In this document: positions 7,802 through 16,223 of the stretch, piece after piece | Position numbering within the stretch: position 1 is the stretch's first letter | Layout of the letters: every line of letters begins with the position of its first letter | Assembly (NCBI RefSeq): GCF_014385195.1 | Contig: NZ_JACRTG010000032.1 | Location: forward strand, 1 to 34,106 | Source: Paratissierella segnis | Lineage (GTDB): Bacteria > Bacillota > Clostridia > Tissierellales > Tissierellaceae | Length of the DNA: 34,106 bases | Reading direction: 5' to 3' | The notes under the pieces: generated by a model | What the model was told of the DNA's origin: nothing | The model's database searches: none | What the model saw: the letters and a program-made list of their open reading frames with translations, nothing else | Translations under genes and position numbers: made by a program

Positions 7802-9019
7802 ATGAATGAATTAATTGGTGTCATAGGAGGAGGACCTGCAGGAATTATGGCAGCCGGCACAGCAGGCTCATGTGGGAAAAGTGTAATACTTATAGAAAAA
7901 AATGAAAGATTGGGGAAAAAATTGTTTATAACAGGTAAGGGAAGATGCAATATTACTAATTCTTCTTCAATGGATCTTTTTTTTGACAATATAATTACGA
8001 ATAAAAATTTTCTTTACTCCAGCCTATTTAGCTTTACAAATAGAGATATAATCAAATTATTAGGGGATAATGGTTTAAGGACAAAGGTGGAAAGAGGAAA
8101 TAGGGTATTTCCTGAAAACGACAAGTCAAGTGATGTTATTAAAGCATTTATTAGGTTTTTAGAGAAAAGCAATGTCAAACTTAGATTAAATTCCGATGTT
8201 ATCGATATATATCTTAATGAAGATAAATTTGTTGTCAAAACAAATAATGACGTGTTTTTATTTGATAAATTAATACTAACAACGGGAGGGAAATCTTATC
8301 CTGCAACCGGATCCACGGGAGATGGATATAAATTTGCCAAAAATTTTGGGCACACAATTGTAGAATTGAAGCCATCACTTGTTCCATTGGAAATAGATGC
8401 ACCTTGGCTTAAGGATTTACAGGGATTATCTTTAAAAAATGTTCGATTAAAAGCTTATACTGGGAAGAAATTAATCCGTGATGAATTTGGGGATATGATA
8501 TTTACTCACTACGGCATTTCGGGTCCTATTGTTTTATCTATAAGTAATCATCTTAATAAGCGATATAAAAATATAAGTTTAACAATTGATTTTAAGCCCG
8601 CACTGGATAATGAAAAACTTGACAACCGAATTTTAAGAGATTTTGAATTATATAATAACAAACAATTAAAAAATGCATTAAATGATTTGCTACCCCAGAA
8701 ATTAATACCATGGATCATCAAATATTCTAATATATATCCGGAGAAAAAAGTCAATCAAATAACAAAAGAAGAAAGAAATAATTTAGTTGGTGTGATAAAA
8801 AACTTTAGAATGCATTTTAAAGATTTTCGTCCAATTGAAGAAGCGATAATAACATCCGGGGGGATTTGTGTAAAAGAAGTTAATCCGTCAACTATGGAAT
8901 CAAAAATAATACCCAATTTGTATTTTGCCGGTGAAATATTGGATGTAGATGCTTTAACAGGGGGATATAATTTACAAATTGCATATTCAACCGGCTATAT
9001 AGCCGGCATGAATGTTTAA
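7802..9019 (+). CDS. FAD-dependent flavoprotein, HI0933/YhiN (BaiN/RdsA) family
   Basis: The family contains flavin-dependent oxidoreductases, including bile-acid 3-dehydro-4-reductases in gut Clostridia, but most members have no proven substrate. The 405-residue protein opens with an FAD dinucleotide-binding motif, GVIGGGPAGIMAAG (about 6-19), then GKGRCNITNS, a family hallmark. The middle has TTGGKSYPATGSTGDGY, and the C-terminus has TSGGICVKEV and the FAGEILDVDALTGGYNLQ FAD-contact region. It has its own extended -10 promoter and GAGG six bases before the ATG. A 16-bp palindrome (8991-9006) falls in the last codons. The specific reaction is unknown. Confidence 0.85.
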   Translation: MNELIGVIGGGPAGIMAAGTAGSCGKSVILIEKNERLGKKLFITGKGRCNITNSSSMDLFFDNIITNKNFLYSSLFSFTNRDIIKLLGDNGLRTKVERGNRVFPENDKSSDVIKAFIRFLEKSNVKLRLNSDVIDIYLNEDKFVVKTNNDVFLFDKLILTTGGKSYPATGSTGDGYKFAKNFGHTIVELKPSLVPLEIDAPWLKDLQGLSLKNVRLKAYTGKKLIRDEFGDMIFTHYGISGPIVLSISNHLNKRYKNISLTIDFKPALDNEKLDNRILRDFELYNNKQLKNALNDLLPQKLIPWIIKYSNIYPEKKVNQITKEERNNLVGVIKNFRMHFKDFRPIEEAIITSGGICVKEVNPSTMESKIIPNLYFAGEILDVDALTGGYNLQIAYSTGYIAGMNV

Positions 9020-9034
9020 TAATAATTAATATAC

Positions 9035-9063
9035 TTGTTAAGTTGTCAAATTTAATATATAAT
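9035..9063 (+). promoter_or_regulatory. Sigma-A promoter for aroH and downstream genes
   Basis: TTGTTA (9035-9040), exactly 17 bases, then TATAAT (9058-9063). Transcription would start near 9070, giving a leader of about 97 bases to the aroH ATG. Confidence 0.6.
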
Positions 9064-9166
9064 TATAGCTAGATAAAAATATTATTAAACAGTTAACGTG
9101 CTTGTTTTAAAATATGCAGCGTTTATTAGTATAACTTTAAAGATTAAAGGAAGTGTAAATGTTAAA

Positions 9167-9523
9167 ATGATTTCGATTAGAGGCGCTACGACAGTTGAAG
9201 AAAATACTGCAGAGAGTATGTTGAATAATACAAAGGAGCTTCTGCATAAGATTATAGAAGAAAATAAAATTGAAACGGATAAGGTCATTAGTATTTTGTT
9301 TACAGTAACTAATGATCTAAATAAGGTAGCTCCGGCTAAAGCTGCAAGGGAATTGGGATTTGTACATGCTGGTTTGATGTGTTTTAATGAGATGGTTGTC
9401 GAAGGGAGCCTAGATAAATGTATAAGAGTAATGATTTTATATAACTCGAATATAAATCAAGCAGATGTAAAACATATTTATCTAAAAGGTGCTAAAATTC
9501 TGAGACCTGATTTACGTGACTAA
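9167..9523 (+). CDS. aroH: Chorismate mutase, AroH class
   Basis: The enzyme rearranges chorismate to prephenate on the way to phenylalanine and tyrosine. The protein is a short trimeric AroH-type mutase of 118 residues. It shows IRGATTVEENT at the start (active-site Arg of the RGATT motif), APAKAAREL, MVVEGSLDKCIRVMI (the conserved Glu and Arg) and HIYLKGAKILRPDL (conserved Tyr). I start at the ATG at 9167 so that the protein begins at the conserved motif; AAAGGAAG at 9146-9153 is a rather distant ribosome site. A GTG at 9098 in the same frame would add 23 residues absent from the family and has no ribosome site. No other aromatic pathway gene is adjacent. Confidence 0.88.
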   Translation: MISIRGATTVEENTAESMLNNTKELLHKIIEENKIETDKVISILFTVTNDLNKVAPAKAARELGFVHAGLMCFNEMVVEGSLDKCIRVMILYNSNINQADVKHIYLKGAKILRPDLRD

Positions 9524-9527
9524 TATC

Positions 9528-9555
9528 AACCACCAAAAGGTGGTTATTCTTTTTT
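9528..9555 (+). terminator. Strong intrinsic terminator between aroH and cmk
   Basis: AACCACC, an AAAA loop and GGTGGTT form a perfect 7-bp stem, then ATTCTTTTTT. The T-run ends one base before the AGGGGG ribosome site of cmk, so no promoter can fit between terminator and cmk. It may be read through or act as an attenuator. Confidence 0.85.
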
Positions 9556-9566
9556 AGGGGGATGTT

Positions 9567-10232
9567 ATGAATAATAAGATATATTCAATAGCTATTGATG
9601 GACCTGCCGGTGCAGGCAAAAGTACCATAGCCAAATTGGTAAGTAAAAAGTTGAATATCGAATATATTGATACCGGAGCAATGTATAGAGCATTAACGTT
9701 AAAAGTTTTAAGGAATAATTTAAATCCATTAAACAAAAATGATGTAATTCAAATTTCCAAAAATACTGAAATTGATTTTATTAAGAATCATATATACCTA
9801 GATGGTGAACAAGTTGACAATGAAATAAGGGATAACATTATTAATAATAATGTATCATATATAGCCATTATAGAGGAAATAAGATTTAATATGGTGAAAT
9901 TACAACAAAAAATGGCTAAATCTAAGTCTGTAGTAATGGATGGTAGGGATATTACAACCGTAGTCTTACCAAATGCTGATTTTAAATTTTTTATAACTGC
10001 TTCTGTAGAAGAAAGAGGCAGACGAAGATATAAGGAGATAAAAGAAAAAGGAAAAACAGACATTACCTTAGTACAAATAATTGATGAGATAAAAAAACGT
10101 GATGATATTGACAGCAATCGTGAAATATCTCCATTGAAAATAGCTGATGACGCATTTGTACTGGACACTACAAATATGACTGTTGATGAATGTGTTAATA
10201 GTATTATCTCCATTGTTAAAGGAGGTATTTAA
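9567..10232 (+). CDS. cmk: Cytidylate kinase
   Basis: This cytosolic kinase phosphorylates CMP/dCMP with ATP. The 221-residue protein starts with the P-loop GPAGAGKST (about 12-20), then YIDTGAMYRALTL, the CMP-binding signature. MDGRDITTVVLPNADFKFF, a conserved core motif, and an RRRYKE/RDDIDSNREISPL lid region follow. AGGGGG at 9556-9561 precedes the ATG. The order cmk-plsC-ispH/rpsA is common in Clostridia. The stop at 10230-10232 is one base before the plsC start, and GGAGG inside the last cmk codons serves plsC. Confidence 0.93.
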   Translation: MNNKIYSIAIDGPAGAGKSTIAKLVSKKLNIEYIDTGAMYRALTLKVLRNNLNPLNKNDVIQISKNTEIDFIKNHIYLDGEQVDNEIRDNIINNNVSYIAIIEEIRFNMVKLQQKMAKSKSVVMDGRDITTVVLPNADFKFFITASVEERGRRRYKEIKEKGKTDITLVQIIDEIKKRDDIDSNREISPLKIADDAFVLDTTNMTVDECVNSIISIVKGGI

Positions 10233-10233
10233 G

Positions 10234-10821
10234 ATGTTCTACAAGATAGCAAGAAAAATATTAAGTTTTTTCTTAAGGTTATTTTTTAGAATTGAGGTTA
10301 ATGGTTTAGATAATATACCTATGGATGATAGGCTCATCATATGTGCAAACCATGGAAGTAATTGGGATCCAGTACTCATATCTATAGCATTTCCAAAACA
10401 AATTCATTGGATGGCTAAAAAGGAATTATTTAAAAACAAAGTTCTCTCATTTATACTCTTAAAATTAGGAGCTTTTCCTGTTGATAGACAGGATTCAGAT
10501 ATAACAGCTGTTAAAAATGCACTTCGAGTTCTAAAAGCCAATAAGATACTAGGCATATTTCCTGAAGGAACAAGGGTAGATAGTCCGGACTTAAGCAATA
10601 CAAAAGCCGGAATTTCACTATTAGCCATAAAATCTAAATCATTGATATTGCCTATTTATATTAAAAGAACCTATAAGGTATTTAATAAAGTTAACATTAA
10701 TATAGGAGATCCTATAGATCTATCAGATAATTTTAATAAAAAACTTAATAATGAAGAATATTTAAATATTAGCAAAGATATATTGAAATCTATTTATGCA
10801 TTAGGGGAATTAAATCCTTAA
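10234..10821 (+). CDS. plsC: 1-acyl-sn-glycerol-3-phosphate acyltransferase
   Basis: This membrane-associated acyltransferase makes phosphatidic acid from lysophosphatidic acid. Motif I is NHGSNWD (His40 and Asp45 of the HX4D catalytic pair) and motif III is FPEGTR (109-114). A basic, aromatic N-terminal segment (about 1-20) is suited to membrane insertion. The ATG at 10234 lies eight bases after GGAGG and gives 195 residues, normal for PlsC; a longer in-frame extension from 10183 overlaps cmk and is unlikely. It is translationally coupled to cmk. Confidence 0.88.
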   Translation: MFYKIARKILSFFLRLFFRIEVNGLDNIPMDDRLIICANHGSNWDPVLISIAFPKQIHWMAKKELFKNKVLSFILLKLGAFPVDRQDSDITAVKNALRVLKANKILGIFPEGTRVDSPDLSNTKAGISLLAIKSKSLILPIYIKRTYKVFNKVNINIGDPIDLSDNFNKKLNNEEYLNISKDILKSIYALGELNP

Positions 10822-10843
10822 TGATGGAATGGAGGTAGAATAA

Positions 10844-12835
10844 ATGGAAATTATAGTAGCAGAAAATGCCGGTTTCTGCTTTGGAGTTAATAGAGCAGTA
10901 GAGAAAACTTTGCATGAATTAGAGGACAAAACAAAAGAAATTTATTCTTATGGTCCTTTAATACACAATAACCAAGCAGTAGAAAATCTTGAAAATAAAG
11001 GACTTCATACAATATATAATTTAGATGATGTAAAAAGTGGAAAGATTATAATAAGGTCCCATGGTCTTTCCAAAGACATAAGCGAAGAAATTTTGAACAT
11101 GAATTTAGAATTAGTAGATTGTACTTGCCCATATGTTTTATCTATTCATAAAAAAGTTGAACAATTTAGTAAAAAAGGTTATGATATAGTAATAATAGGA
11201 GATAAAAATCATCCTGAAATAATTGGGATAAACAGCTATTGCGAAAATAAGGCATATATTATTAATACGGAAGATGAAGCTTATGAACTTCCATATTTGG
11301 ACAGGGTCTGCTTAGTTTCACAGACAACAAATACAATGGAAAAATTTAAGAAACTGACTTCAATAGTAGAAATAAAATCGAACAATATAGAGGTATTTAA
11401 TACCATTTGTAATGCCACAAAGATTAGGCAGGAATCTACTTTAAAAGTTGCTCAAATGGTGAATGCTATGATTGTGATAGGAGGAAAACACAGCTCAAAT
11501 ACTCAAAAATTGGTTGAAATAAGTAGAAAATATTGCGATAATGTTTATCATATTGAAACAATAAAAGATTTATCTTTACAAGAGATACAAAAATTTAATA
11601 AAATAGGAATAACAGCAGGTGCCTCAACACCTAGTTGGCTAATTAAGGAGGCTATATTAACTATGGATAATCTAAATAAAGATGAAATGATGGAAGCGAT
11701 TGAGAGCTCTTTCACCAAAATCCACAGAGGAGACATAATAAAGGGAACTATACTCTATGTTACTGAAAATGAATTAATGATTAATATCAATTATAAAAGC
11801 GATGGAATAGTAGCTAAAAGCGAAGCATCCAATGATGATAATATTAATCTAAAAGAAGCATATAAAGTCGGAGACGAGATAGATGTATATGTACTGAAAT
11901 TTGATGACGGGGAAGGCAATGTGGTATTGTCTATTAAAAGAGTCGATGATTTAAAAGTTTGGGATGATCTGGAAGAAATTTTTAAAAATAAAGAAACTAT
12001 AGAATGTAAAGTTATAAATGTCGTTAAAGGTGGCTTAATAGCTTTAGTCAAAGGAATAAATGCTTTTATACCGGCATCACATGTTTCTGTTAATTATGTT
12101 TCAAAACTAGATGGTTTTAAAGGAAAAAATTTAATGGTTAGGATCATCGATATTGATAGAAATAAAAAAAGAATTATATTGTCTAGAAAAGAAGTTGAAA
12201 AAGAGGAATTAGAAGTTAAAAAAGCTGAACTGTGGGAAAATTTAGTTGTTGATGATATTGTAACAGGAGTAGTTCAAAGATTAACTGACTTTGGTGCATT
12301 TGTAGATTTAGGTGGAGTTGACGGTCTAATTCATATATCGGATTTGTCTTGGCTTAGAGTTAAGCATCCTTCGGATGTGTTAAAAGTCGGTGACAAAGTA
12401 GAGGTTAAAATTTTAGCCTTGGATAAAGAAAAAAATAGAATTTCTCTGGGATTGAAACAAACCTTAGAAGAACCATGGGAGATATTTAAAAGAAATGTAT
12501 CTGAAGGGGATACTGTAGAAGGAAAAGTTGTAAATCTATTGGACTTTGGTGCATTTATTAGGTTAAAAGAAGGTGTTGACGGTTTACTTCATGTTTCGCA
12601 AATATCAAAGGAACATGTTAACAAACCATCTGATGTGCTTAAGGTCGGAGATATTATAAAAGTAAAGGTTATAGAAATAAATGATGAGGACAGAAGAATA
12701 AGCTTAAGTACTAAAGATGAAAGCACTGATGATGAAGAAGTTATTGAAGAAACTAAACCAGAAAAAAATGACGAAATAATTAAAAATGAAGAATTTGATA
12801 CAACTGTAGAAGATATAATTAACAATAACAAGTAA
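10844..12835 (+). CDS. ispH: Fusion of IspH (HMBPP reductase) and ribosomal protein S1
   Basis: Residues 1 to about 280 are 4-hydroxy-3-methylbut-2-enyl diphosphate reductase, the last step of the MEP isoprenoid pathway. They carry the three [4Fe-4S] cysteines Cys12 (GFCFGV), Cys95 (CTCPYV) and Cys189 (TICNATKIRQ), and the catalytic Glu125 in NHPEIIG. Residues from about 295 hold four S1 RNA-binding repeats (about 295-365, 382-448, 466-537, 552-623); the third and fourth show the classic TDFGAFVDL/LDFGAFIRL and GVDGLIHIS/GVDGLLHVS motifs. The last 35 residues are acidic. This 663-residue IspH-RpsA fusion is an established clostridial architecture, and rpsA would be the second symbol. GGAGG lies upstream of the ATG, 22 bases after plsC. 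Confidence 0.94.
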   Translation: MEIIVAENAGFCFGVNRAVEKTLHELEDKTKEIYSYGPLIHNNQAVENLENKGLHTIYNLDDVKSGKIIIRSHGLSKDISEEILNMNLELVDCTCPYVLSIHKKVEQFSKKGYDIVIIGDKNHPEIIGINSYCENKAYIINTEDEAYELPYLDRVCLVSQTTNTMEKFKKLTSIVEIKSNNIEVFNTICNATKIRQESTLKVAQMVNAMIVIGGKHSSNTQKLVEISRKYCDNVYHIETIKDLSLQEIQKFNKIGITAGASTPSWLIKEAILTMDNLNKDEMMEAIESSFTKIHRGDIIKGTILYVTENELMININYKSDGIVAKSEASNDDNINLKEAYKVGDEIDVYVLKFDDGEGNVVLSIKRVDDLKVWDDLEEIFKNKETIECKVINVVKGGLIALVKGINAFIPASHVSVNYVSKLDGFKGKNLMVRIIDIDRNKKRIILSRKEVEKEELEVKKAELWENLVVDDIVTGVVQRLTDFGAFVDLGGVDGLIHISDLSWLRVKHPSDVLKVGDKVEVKILALDKEKNRISLGLKQTLEEPWEIFKRNVSEGDTVEGKVVNLLDFGAFIRLKEGVDGLLHVSQISKEHVNKPSDVLKVGDIIKVKVIEINDEDRRISLSTKDESTDDEEVIEETKPEKNDEIIKNEEFDTTVEDIINNNK

Positions 12836-12841
12836 AGTTTA

Positions 12842-12869
12842 AGGGTTATAATGAAAGCATTATAGCCCT
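12842..12869 (+). terminator. Hairpin after ispH/rpsA, probable weak terminator
   Basis: AGGGTTATAATG and CATTATAGCCCT pair over 12 bases with one G-U and an AAAG loop. The following sequence is ATTATATATAAG and lacks a clean T-run, so termination may be partial and the M42 genes could receive read-through. Confidence 0.5.
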
Positions 12870-12899
12870 ATTATATATAAGTTTAAGGGGGGCATATTA

Positions 12900-13949
12900 T
12901 TGGAAACAAAAGCTTTATTAGAATTATTATCAAATGATTATGGCGTCTCGGGATTTGAACATACTCTTAAGGATTCCATAATAAATTCTTTTAACAAATT
13001 TTCTGATGATATCAAAGTAGACGCATTAGGTAATGTTATTATATTTAAGAAAGGCCAATCAAATAATGTTAAAATAATGCTGGCAGCGCACATGGATGAA
13101 ATCGGATTAATGGTAAAAGATATTGAAGATAACGGGTTTATAAGATTTACTAATATCGGAGGTATTGATCCCAGAACTATTTTAGGGCAAGAAGTTGTAG
13201 TCCATGGAACTAAAGATTTATTCGGTGTAATAGGTTCAAAGCCACCACATCTACAGGAAAAGTCTGAGCAGGATAAGGCTATTAAAATGGAAGATATGAC
13301 AATTGATATTGGCTTATCTAAAGATGAAGTTCAAAAGTATATAAACATCGGAGATACTATTACCGTAAGACGTAATCTTATAGAATTAAAAAACAATCGC
13401 GTTTCAGGTAAGGCATTAGATGACAGAGCAGGGATTTTAGTTTTATATGAATGCATTAAAGAGTTATCTAAGATTGATCATGAAGCGGACATATATTTGG
13501 TTACAACAGTACAAGAGGAAGTGAGTATGGCAGGGGCACTAACATCTTCTTTCAAAATAAACCCAGATATTGGAATAGCTGTAGATGTAGGATTCGGAAC
13601 GACTCCTGAGCTGAATAAATCCAATTCAATTGAATTAGGAGAGGGGCCTGGGATTACTCTAGGCGGAAATATACATCCCGGTTTGAGGAAAAAGTTAGTT
13701 GAAGTAGCTAAGGAATATAATATACCATATCAGATGGAAGTTAGCCCGGGACCTACAGGTACGGATGCCAGAGCAATGCAAATTACAAGAGAGGGCATAC
13801 CCTCATTGGTTTTGTCCGTACCTTTAAGATATATGCATACATCTGTTGAAGTAGTGGATATCAAAGATATTAAAGACACCGGAAAGCTATTAGCATTTTT
13901 TATAGCATCTGTATCAAGTGAAAATTTGGAGGGATTGTTATGCTATTAA
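12900..13949 (+). CDS. M42 family metallopeptidase (aminopeptidase), first of three
   Basis: M42 enzymes are dinuclear-metal aminopeptidases, often forming dodecameric TET particles that degrade peptides in the cytosol. The metal and catalytic set is complete: His64 (AAHMDE), bridging Asp174 (KALDDRAG), Glu206/Glu207 (QEE), Asp229 (AVDVGFG) and His313 (YMHTSVE). The start is a TTG, supported by AAGGGGGG ending seven bases upstream; no better ATG lies nearby. The 349-residue length is typical. Its last ten bases overlap the next paralogue, so the three genes form one translationally coupled unit. Confidence 0.9.
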   Translation: METKALLELLSNDYGVSGFEHTLKDSIINSFNKFSDDIKVDALGNVIIFKKGQSNNVKIMLAAHMDEIGLMVKDIEDNGFIRFTNIGGIDPRTILGQEVVVHGTKDLFGVIGSKPPHLQEKSEQDKAIKMEDMTIDIGLSKDEVQKYINIGDTITVRRNLIELKNNRVSGKALDDRAGILVLYECIKELSKIDHEADIYLVTTVQEEVSMAGALTSSFKINPDIGIAVDVGFGTTPELNKSNSIELGEGPGITLGGNIHPGLRKKLVEVAKEYNIPYQMEVSPGPTGTDARAMQITREGIPSLVLSVPLRYMHTSVEVVDIKDIKDTGKLLAFFIASVSSENLEGLLCY

Positions 13950-14959
13950 AATTATTAACGGAAAGCTCAGGTGTGTCAGGGAATGAAAAAGAAGTAAGAG
14001 ATTTAATAATGGATGAGATCAGAGGTTATTCTGACAGCATTAAAATTGATAGATTAGGAAATATAATCGCTTATAAAAAGGGCTTGAATAGTTCTCAGAA
14101 GTTGATGATTACAGCTCATATGGATGAAGTCGGACTATTGATTACCGATATAGATTCATCCGGACTTTTAAAATTTATAACAGTTGGTGGTATTGACAAA
14201 CGTATATTGGTTTCAAAATCAGTTCATGTAGGAAAAGATAAGGTATATGGTGTTATTGGTGCAAAACCTATTCATCTGCAAAAAAAGAAGGAATGGATTA
14301 ATGCCTTAGATATGGATGACTTATACATAGATATAGGCGCCACATCTAAGGAAGATGCTGAAAAATATGTAAACATTGGAGATTATGCTTCATTTCAAAG
14401 TGATTATATTGAATTTGGAGATAATTTAATAAAGGCAAAGGCACTTGACAATAGAGTCGGGTGTAGTTTGTTGATTGATTTAATAAAGGAAATTAAAGAT
14501 ATAAGCTTCTATGCAGTATTTACTGTAATGGAGGAAGTTGGGTTAGTTGGAGCAGGACCTGCAGCCTATGAAGTTAATCCTGATATGGCAATTGTATTGG
14601 AAGGAACATTGTGTTATGAAATGCCTAATATGGATTCTCATCTGATGCCTACACAAATAGGAAAAGGTCCTGCAATATCTTTAGCCGACAGAACCACAGT
14701 TTATAACCCTCAATTTAGAAAAAGAATAGAGGAAATTGCCAAGTCCAATCAAATTCCTTATCAGTATAGGAAGAGCTCAATGGGTGGAAATGACTCCGGT
14801 AAAATACATACGGCTAAGACCGGTTCAATTACTACTTGTATTTCAGTTCCTTGCAGATATATTCATAGCCCAAATTCAGTAATGAGCATAAAAGATTATG
14901 AGAATACTCAAAAATTATTAAGAGCAATATTAACCGAATATGGTAAGGGGGTATTATAA
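13940..14959 (+). CDS. M42 family metallopeptidase, second of three
   Basis: This is a paralogue of its neighbours with the ligands His60 (TAHMDE), Asp170 (KALDNRVG), Glu198/Glu199 (MEEVGL) and His309 (YIHSPN). Position 221 has Glu (VLEGT), where the first and third paralogues have Asp. Both residues occur at this metal site across M42 subgroups, so this one may belong to a different specificity class. GGAGGG six bases before the ATG lies inside the end of the first gene. The stop shares its last base with the start of the third gene (TAATG). At 339 residues it is full length. Confidence 0.9.
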   Translation: MLLKLLTESSGVSGNEKEVRDLIMDEIRGYSDSIKIDRLGNIIAYKKGLNSSQKLMITAHMDEVGLLITDIDSSGLLKFITVGGIDKRILVSKSVHVGKDKVYGVIGAKPIHLQKKKEWINALDMDDLYIDIGATSKEDAEKYVNIGDYASFQSDYIEFGDNLIKAKALDNRVGCSLLIDLIKEIKDISFYAVFTVMEEVGLVGAGPAAYEVNPDMAIVLEGTLCYEMPNMDSHLMPTQIGKGPAISLADRTTVYNPQFRKRIEEIAKSNQIPYQYRKSSMGGNDSGKIHTAKTGSITTCISVPCRYIHSPNSVMSIKDYENTQKLLRAILTEYGKGVL

Positions 14960-15960
14960 TGAATTTTAATAGTAAACTGCTCAAGGATTTAGTCAAGACT
15001 TATGGACCTTCAAGTAATGAGAACGATATAAGGGATTTTATTATTAAAGAAATAGAAAATTATGTGGATGAAATTAAAATTGATGCTCTCGGAAATCTTG
15101 TAGCTCATAAGAAGGGAAATGGAAAAAAAATAATGATTTCCTCCCATATGGATCAAATAGGACTTATGGTCATTGATATAGATAAATCAGGGTTTTTAAG
15201 ATTTGTAAATATCGGTGGAATATCTCCATATGTTACTTTAAGCCAAAAGGTTTTATTCGAAAATGGAACAGTTGGCGTCGTTTATAGTGAACCTGTAGAT
15301 GATATGTCAAAATTGAAGCTAGAAAATATGTATATTGATATAGGAGCTTTTAGTAAAGAAGAAGCTGAAAAAATGGTAAATATAGGCGATATCTGTATTT
15401 ATTATAACGGGTTCGATGAAAATGATAATATAGTATTTACACCATATTTAGACGATAGAGTTGGATGTTTTATTGCTATTGAATCCATTAAGGCAATAGA
15501 TACACCTAAAAATGATTTATTTTTTGTGTTCTCGGTCCAGGAAGAAGTGGGATTAAGAGGAGCTAAAACCGCTGCTTATGGAGTTAATCCGGATGTAGGG
15601 ATAGCGCTGGATGTTACATCCCATGGGGATACTCCTAAGGCTAAAAAATATGCCATAGGATTAGATAAGGGTGCCGCAATTAAGGTAAAAGATAACTCAA
15701 TTATATGTCATCCTAAGGTTAGAGAGCAATTAGTTAAAATAGCTAAAGAAAATAATATTCCATATCAGATGGAAGTATTAGAATTTGGGGGAACTGATTC
15801 GGGAGCAATTCATTTAACTAAAGAAGGTGTTCCTTCAGGAGTTATATCTATACCAACAAGATATGTACATTCTACAATAGAAATGGCTTCAAAGAAGGAT
15901 ATAACTAATTGCAAGGAACTATTGGTAAGATTTTTAAATTCAAATTTAGAGTTGTTTTAG
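14959..15960 (+). CDS. M42 family metallopeptidase, third of three
   Basis: The metal site is complete: His63 (SSHMDQ), Asp165 (YLDDRVG), Glu195/Glu196 (QEEVGL), Asp218 (ALDVTSHGD) and His304 (YVHSTIE). The usual HMDE is HMDQ here, a change next to the metal-binding Asp. The FGGTDSGAIH segment matches the family active-site loop. It is 333 residues long and ends three bases before a strong terminator, which closes the operon. The differences in the second metal site and loop suggest that the three paralogues divide peptide specificities; that is inference. Confidence 0.9.
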   Translation: MNFNSKLLKDLVKTYGPSSNENDIRDFIIKEIENYVDEIKIDALGNLVAHKKGNGKKIMISSHMDQIGLMVIDIDKSGFLRFVNIGGISPYVTLSQKVLFENGTVGVVYSEPVDDMSKLKLENMYIDIGAFSKEEAEKMVNIGDICIYYNGFDENDNIVFTPYLDDRVGCFIAIESIKAIDTPKNDLFFVFSVQEEVGLRGAKTAAYGVNPDVGIALDVTSHGDTPKAKKYAIGLDKGAAIKVKDNSIICHPKVREQLVKIAKENNIPYQMEVLEFGGTDSGAIHLTKEGVPSGVISIPTRYVHSTIEMASKKDITNCKELLVRFLNSNLELF

Positions 15961-15962
15961 AT

Positions 15963-15988
15963 AGGGAGCTTAATTAGCTCTCTTTTTT
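15963..15988 (+). terminator. Intrinsic terminator of the M42 operon
   Basis: GGGAGCT (15964-15970) pairs with AGCTCTC (15976-15982) including one G-U, with a TAATT loop, followed by six T. It lies directly after the stop of the third peptidase. Confidence 0.8.
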
Positions 15989-16223
15989 GATCACGTTCAT
16001 TCATATGGCAACCATAAGTTTGAATTATATATTTAACTTCAGCATAAAGATTTTACTTAAATATACAATTTTCAACATAACTTTAAATTATTTAAGGAAA
16101 TTTGTTGTAAAATAGTTATTTGAAAAAAGAGGATATTTGTACAAGTATATAGAAATTACTTTATAGCTCAAAAGTTAGAAGAACTTCATTTTTAGGGGTC
16201 AGGAAACAGGGGGGACTTATTTT

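Noticed and set aside
8991..9006. Perfect palindrome CCGGCTATATAGCCGG at the end of the flavoprotein gene
   Set aside because: It encodes conserved family residues (TGYIAG) and has no T-run after it, so it is probably a by-product of the codons.
9788..10213. 141-codon frame antisense to cmk
   Set aside because: Lies wholly inside cmk, low-complexity Ser/Ile-rich product, no ribosome site.
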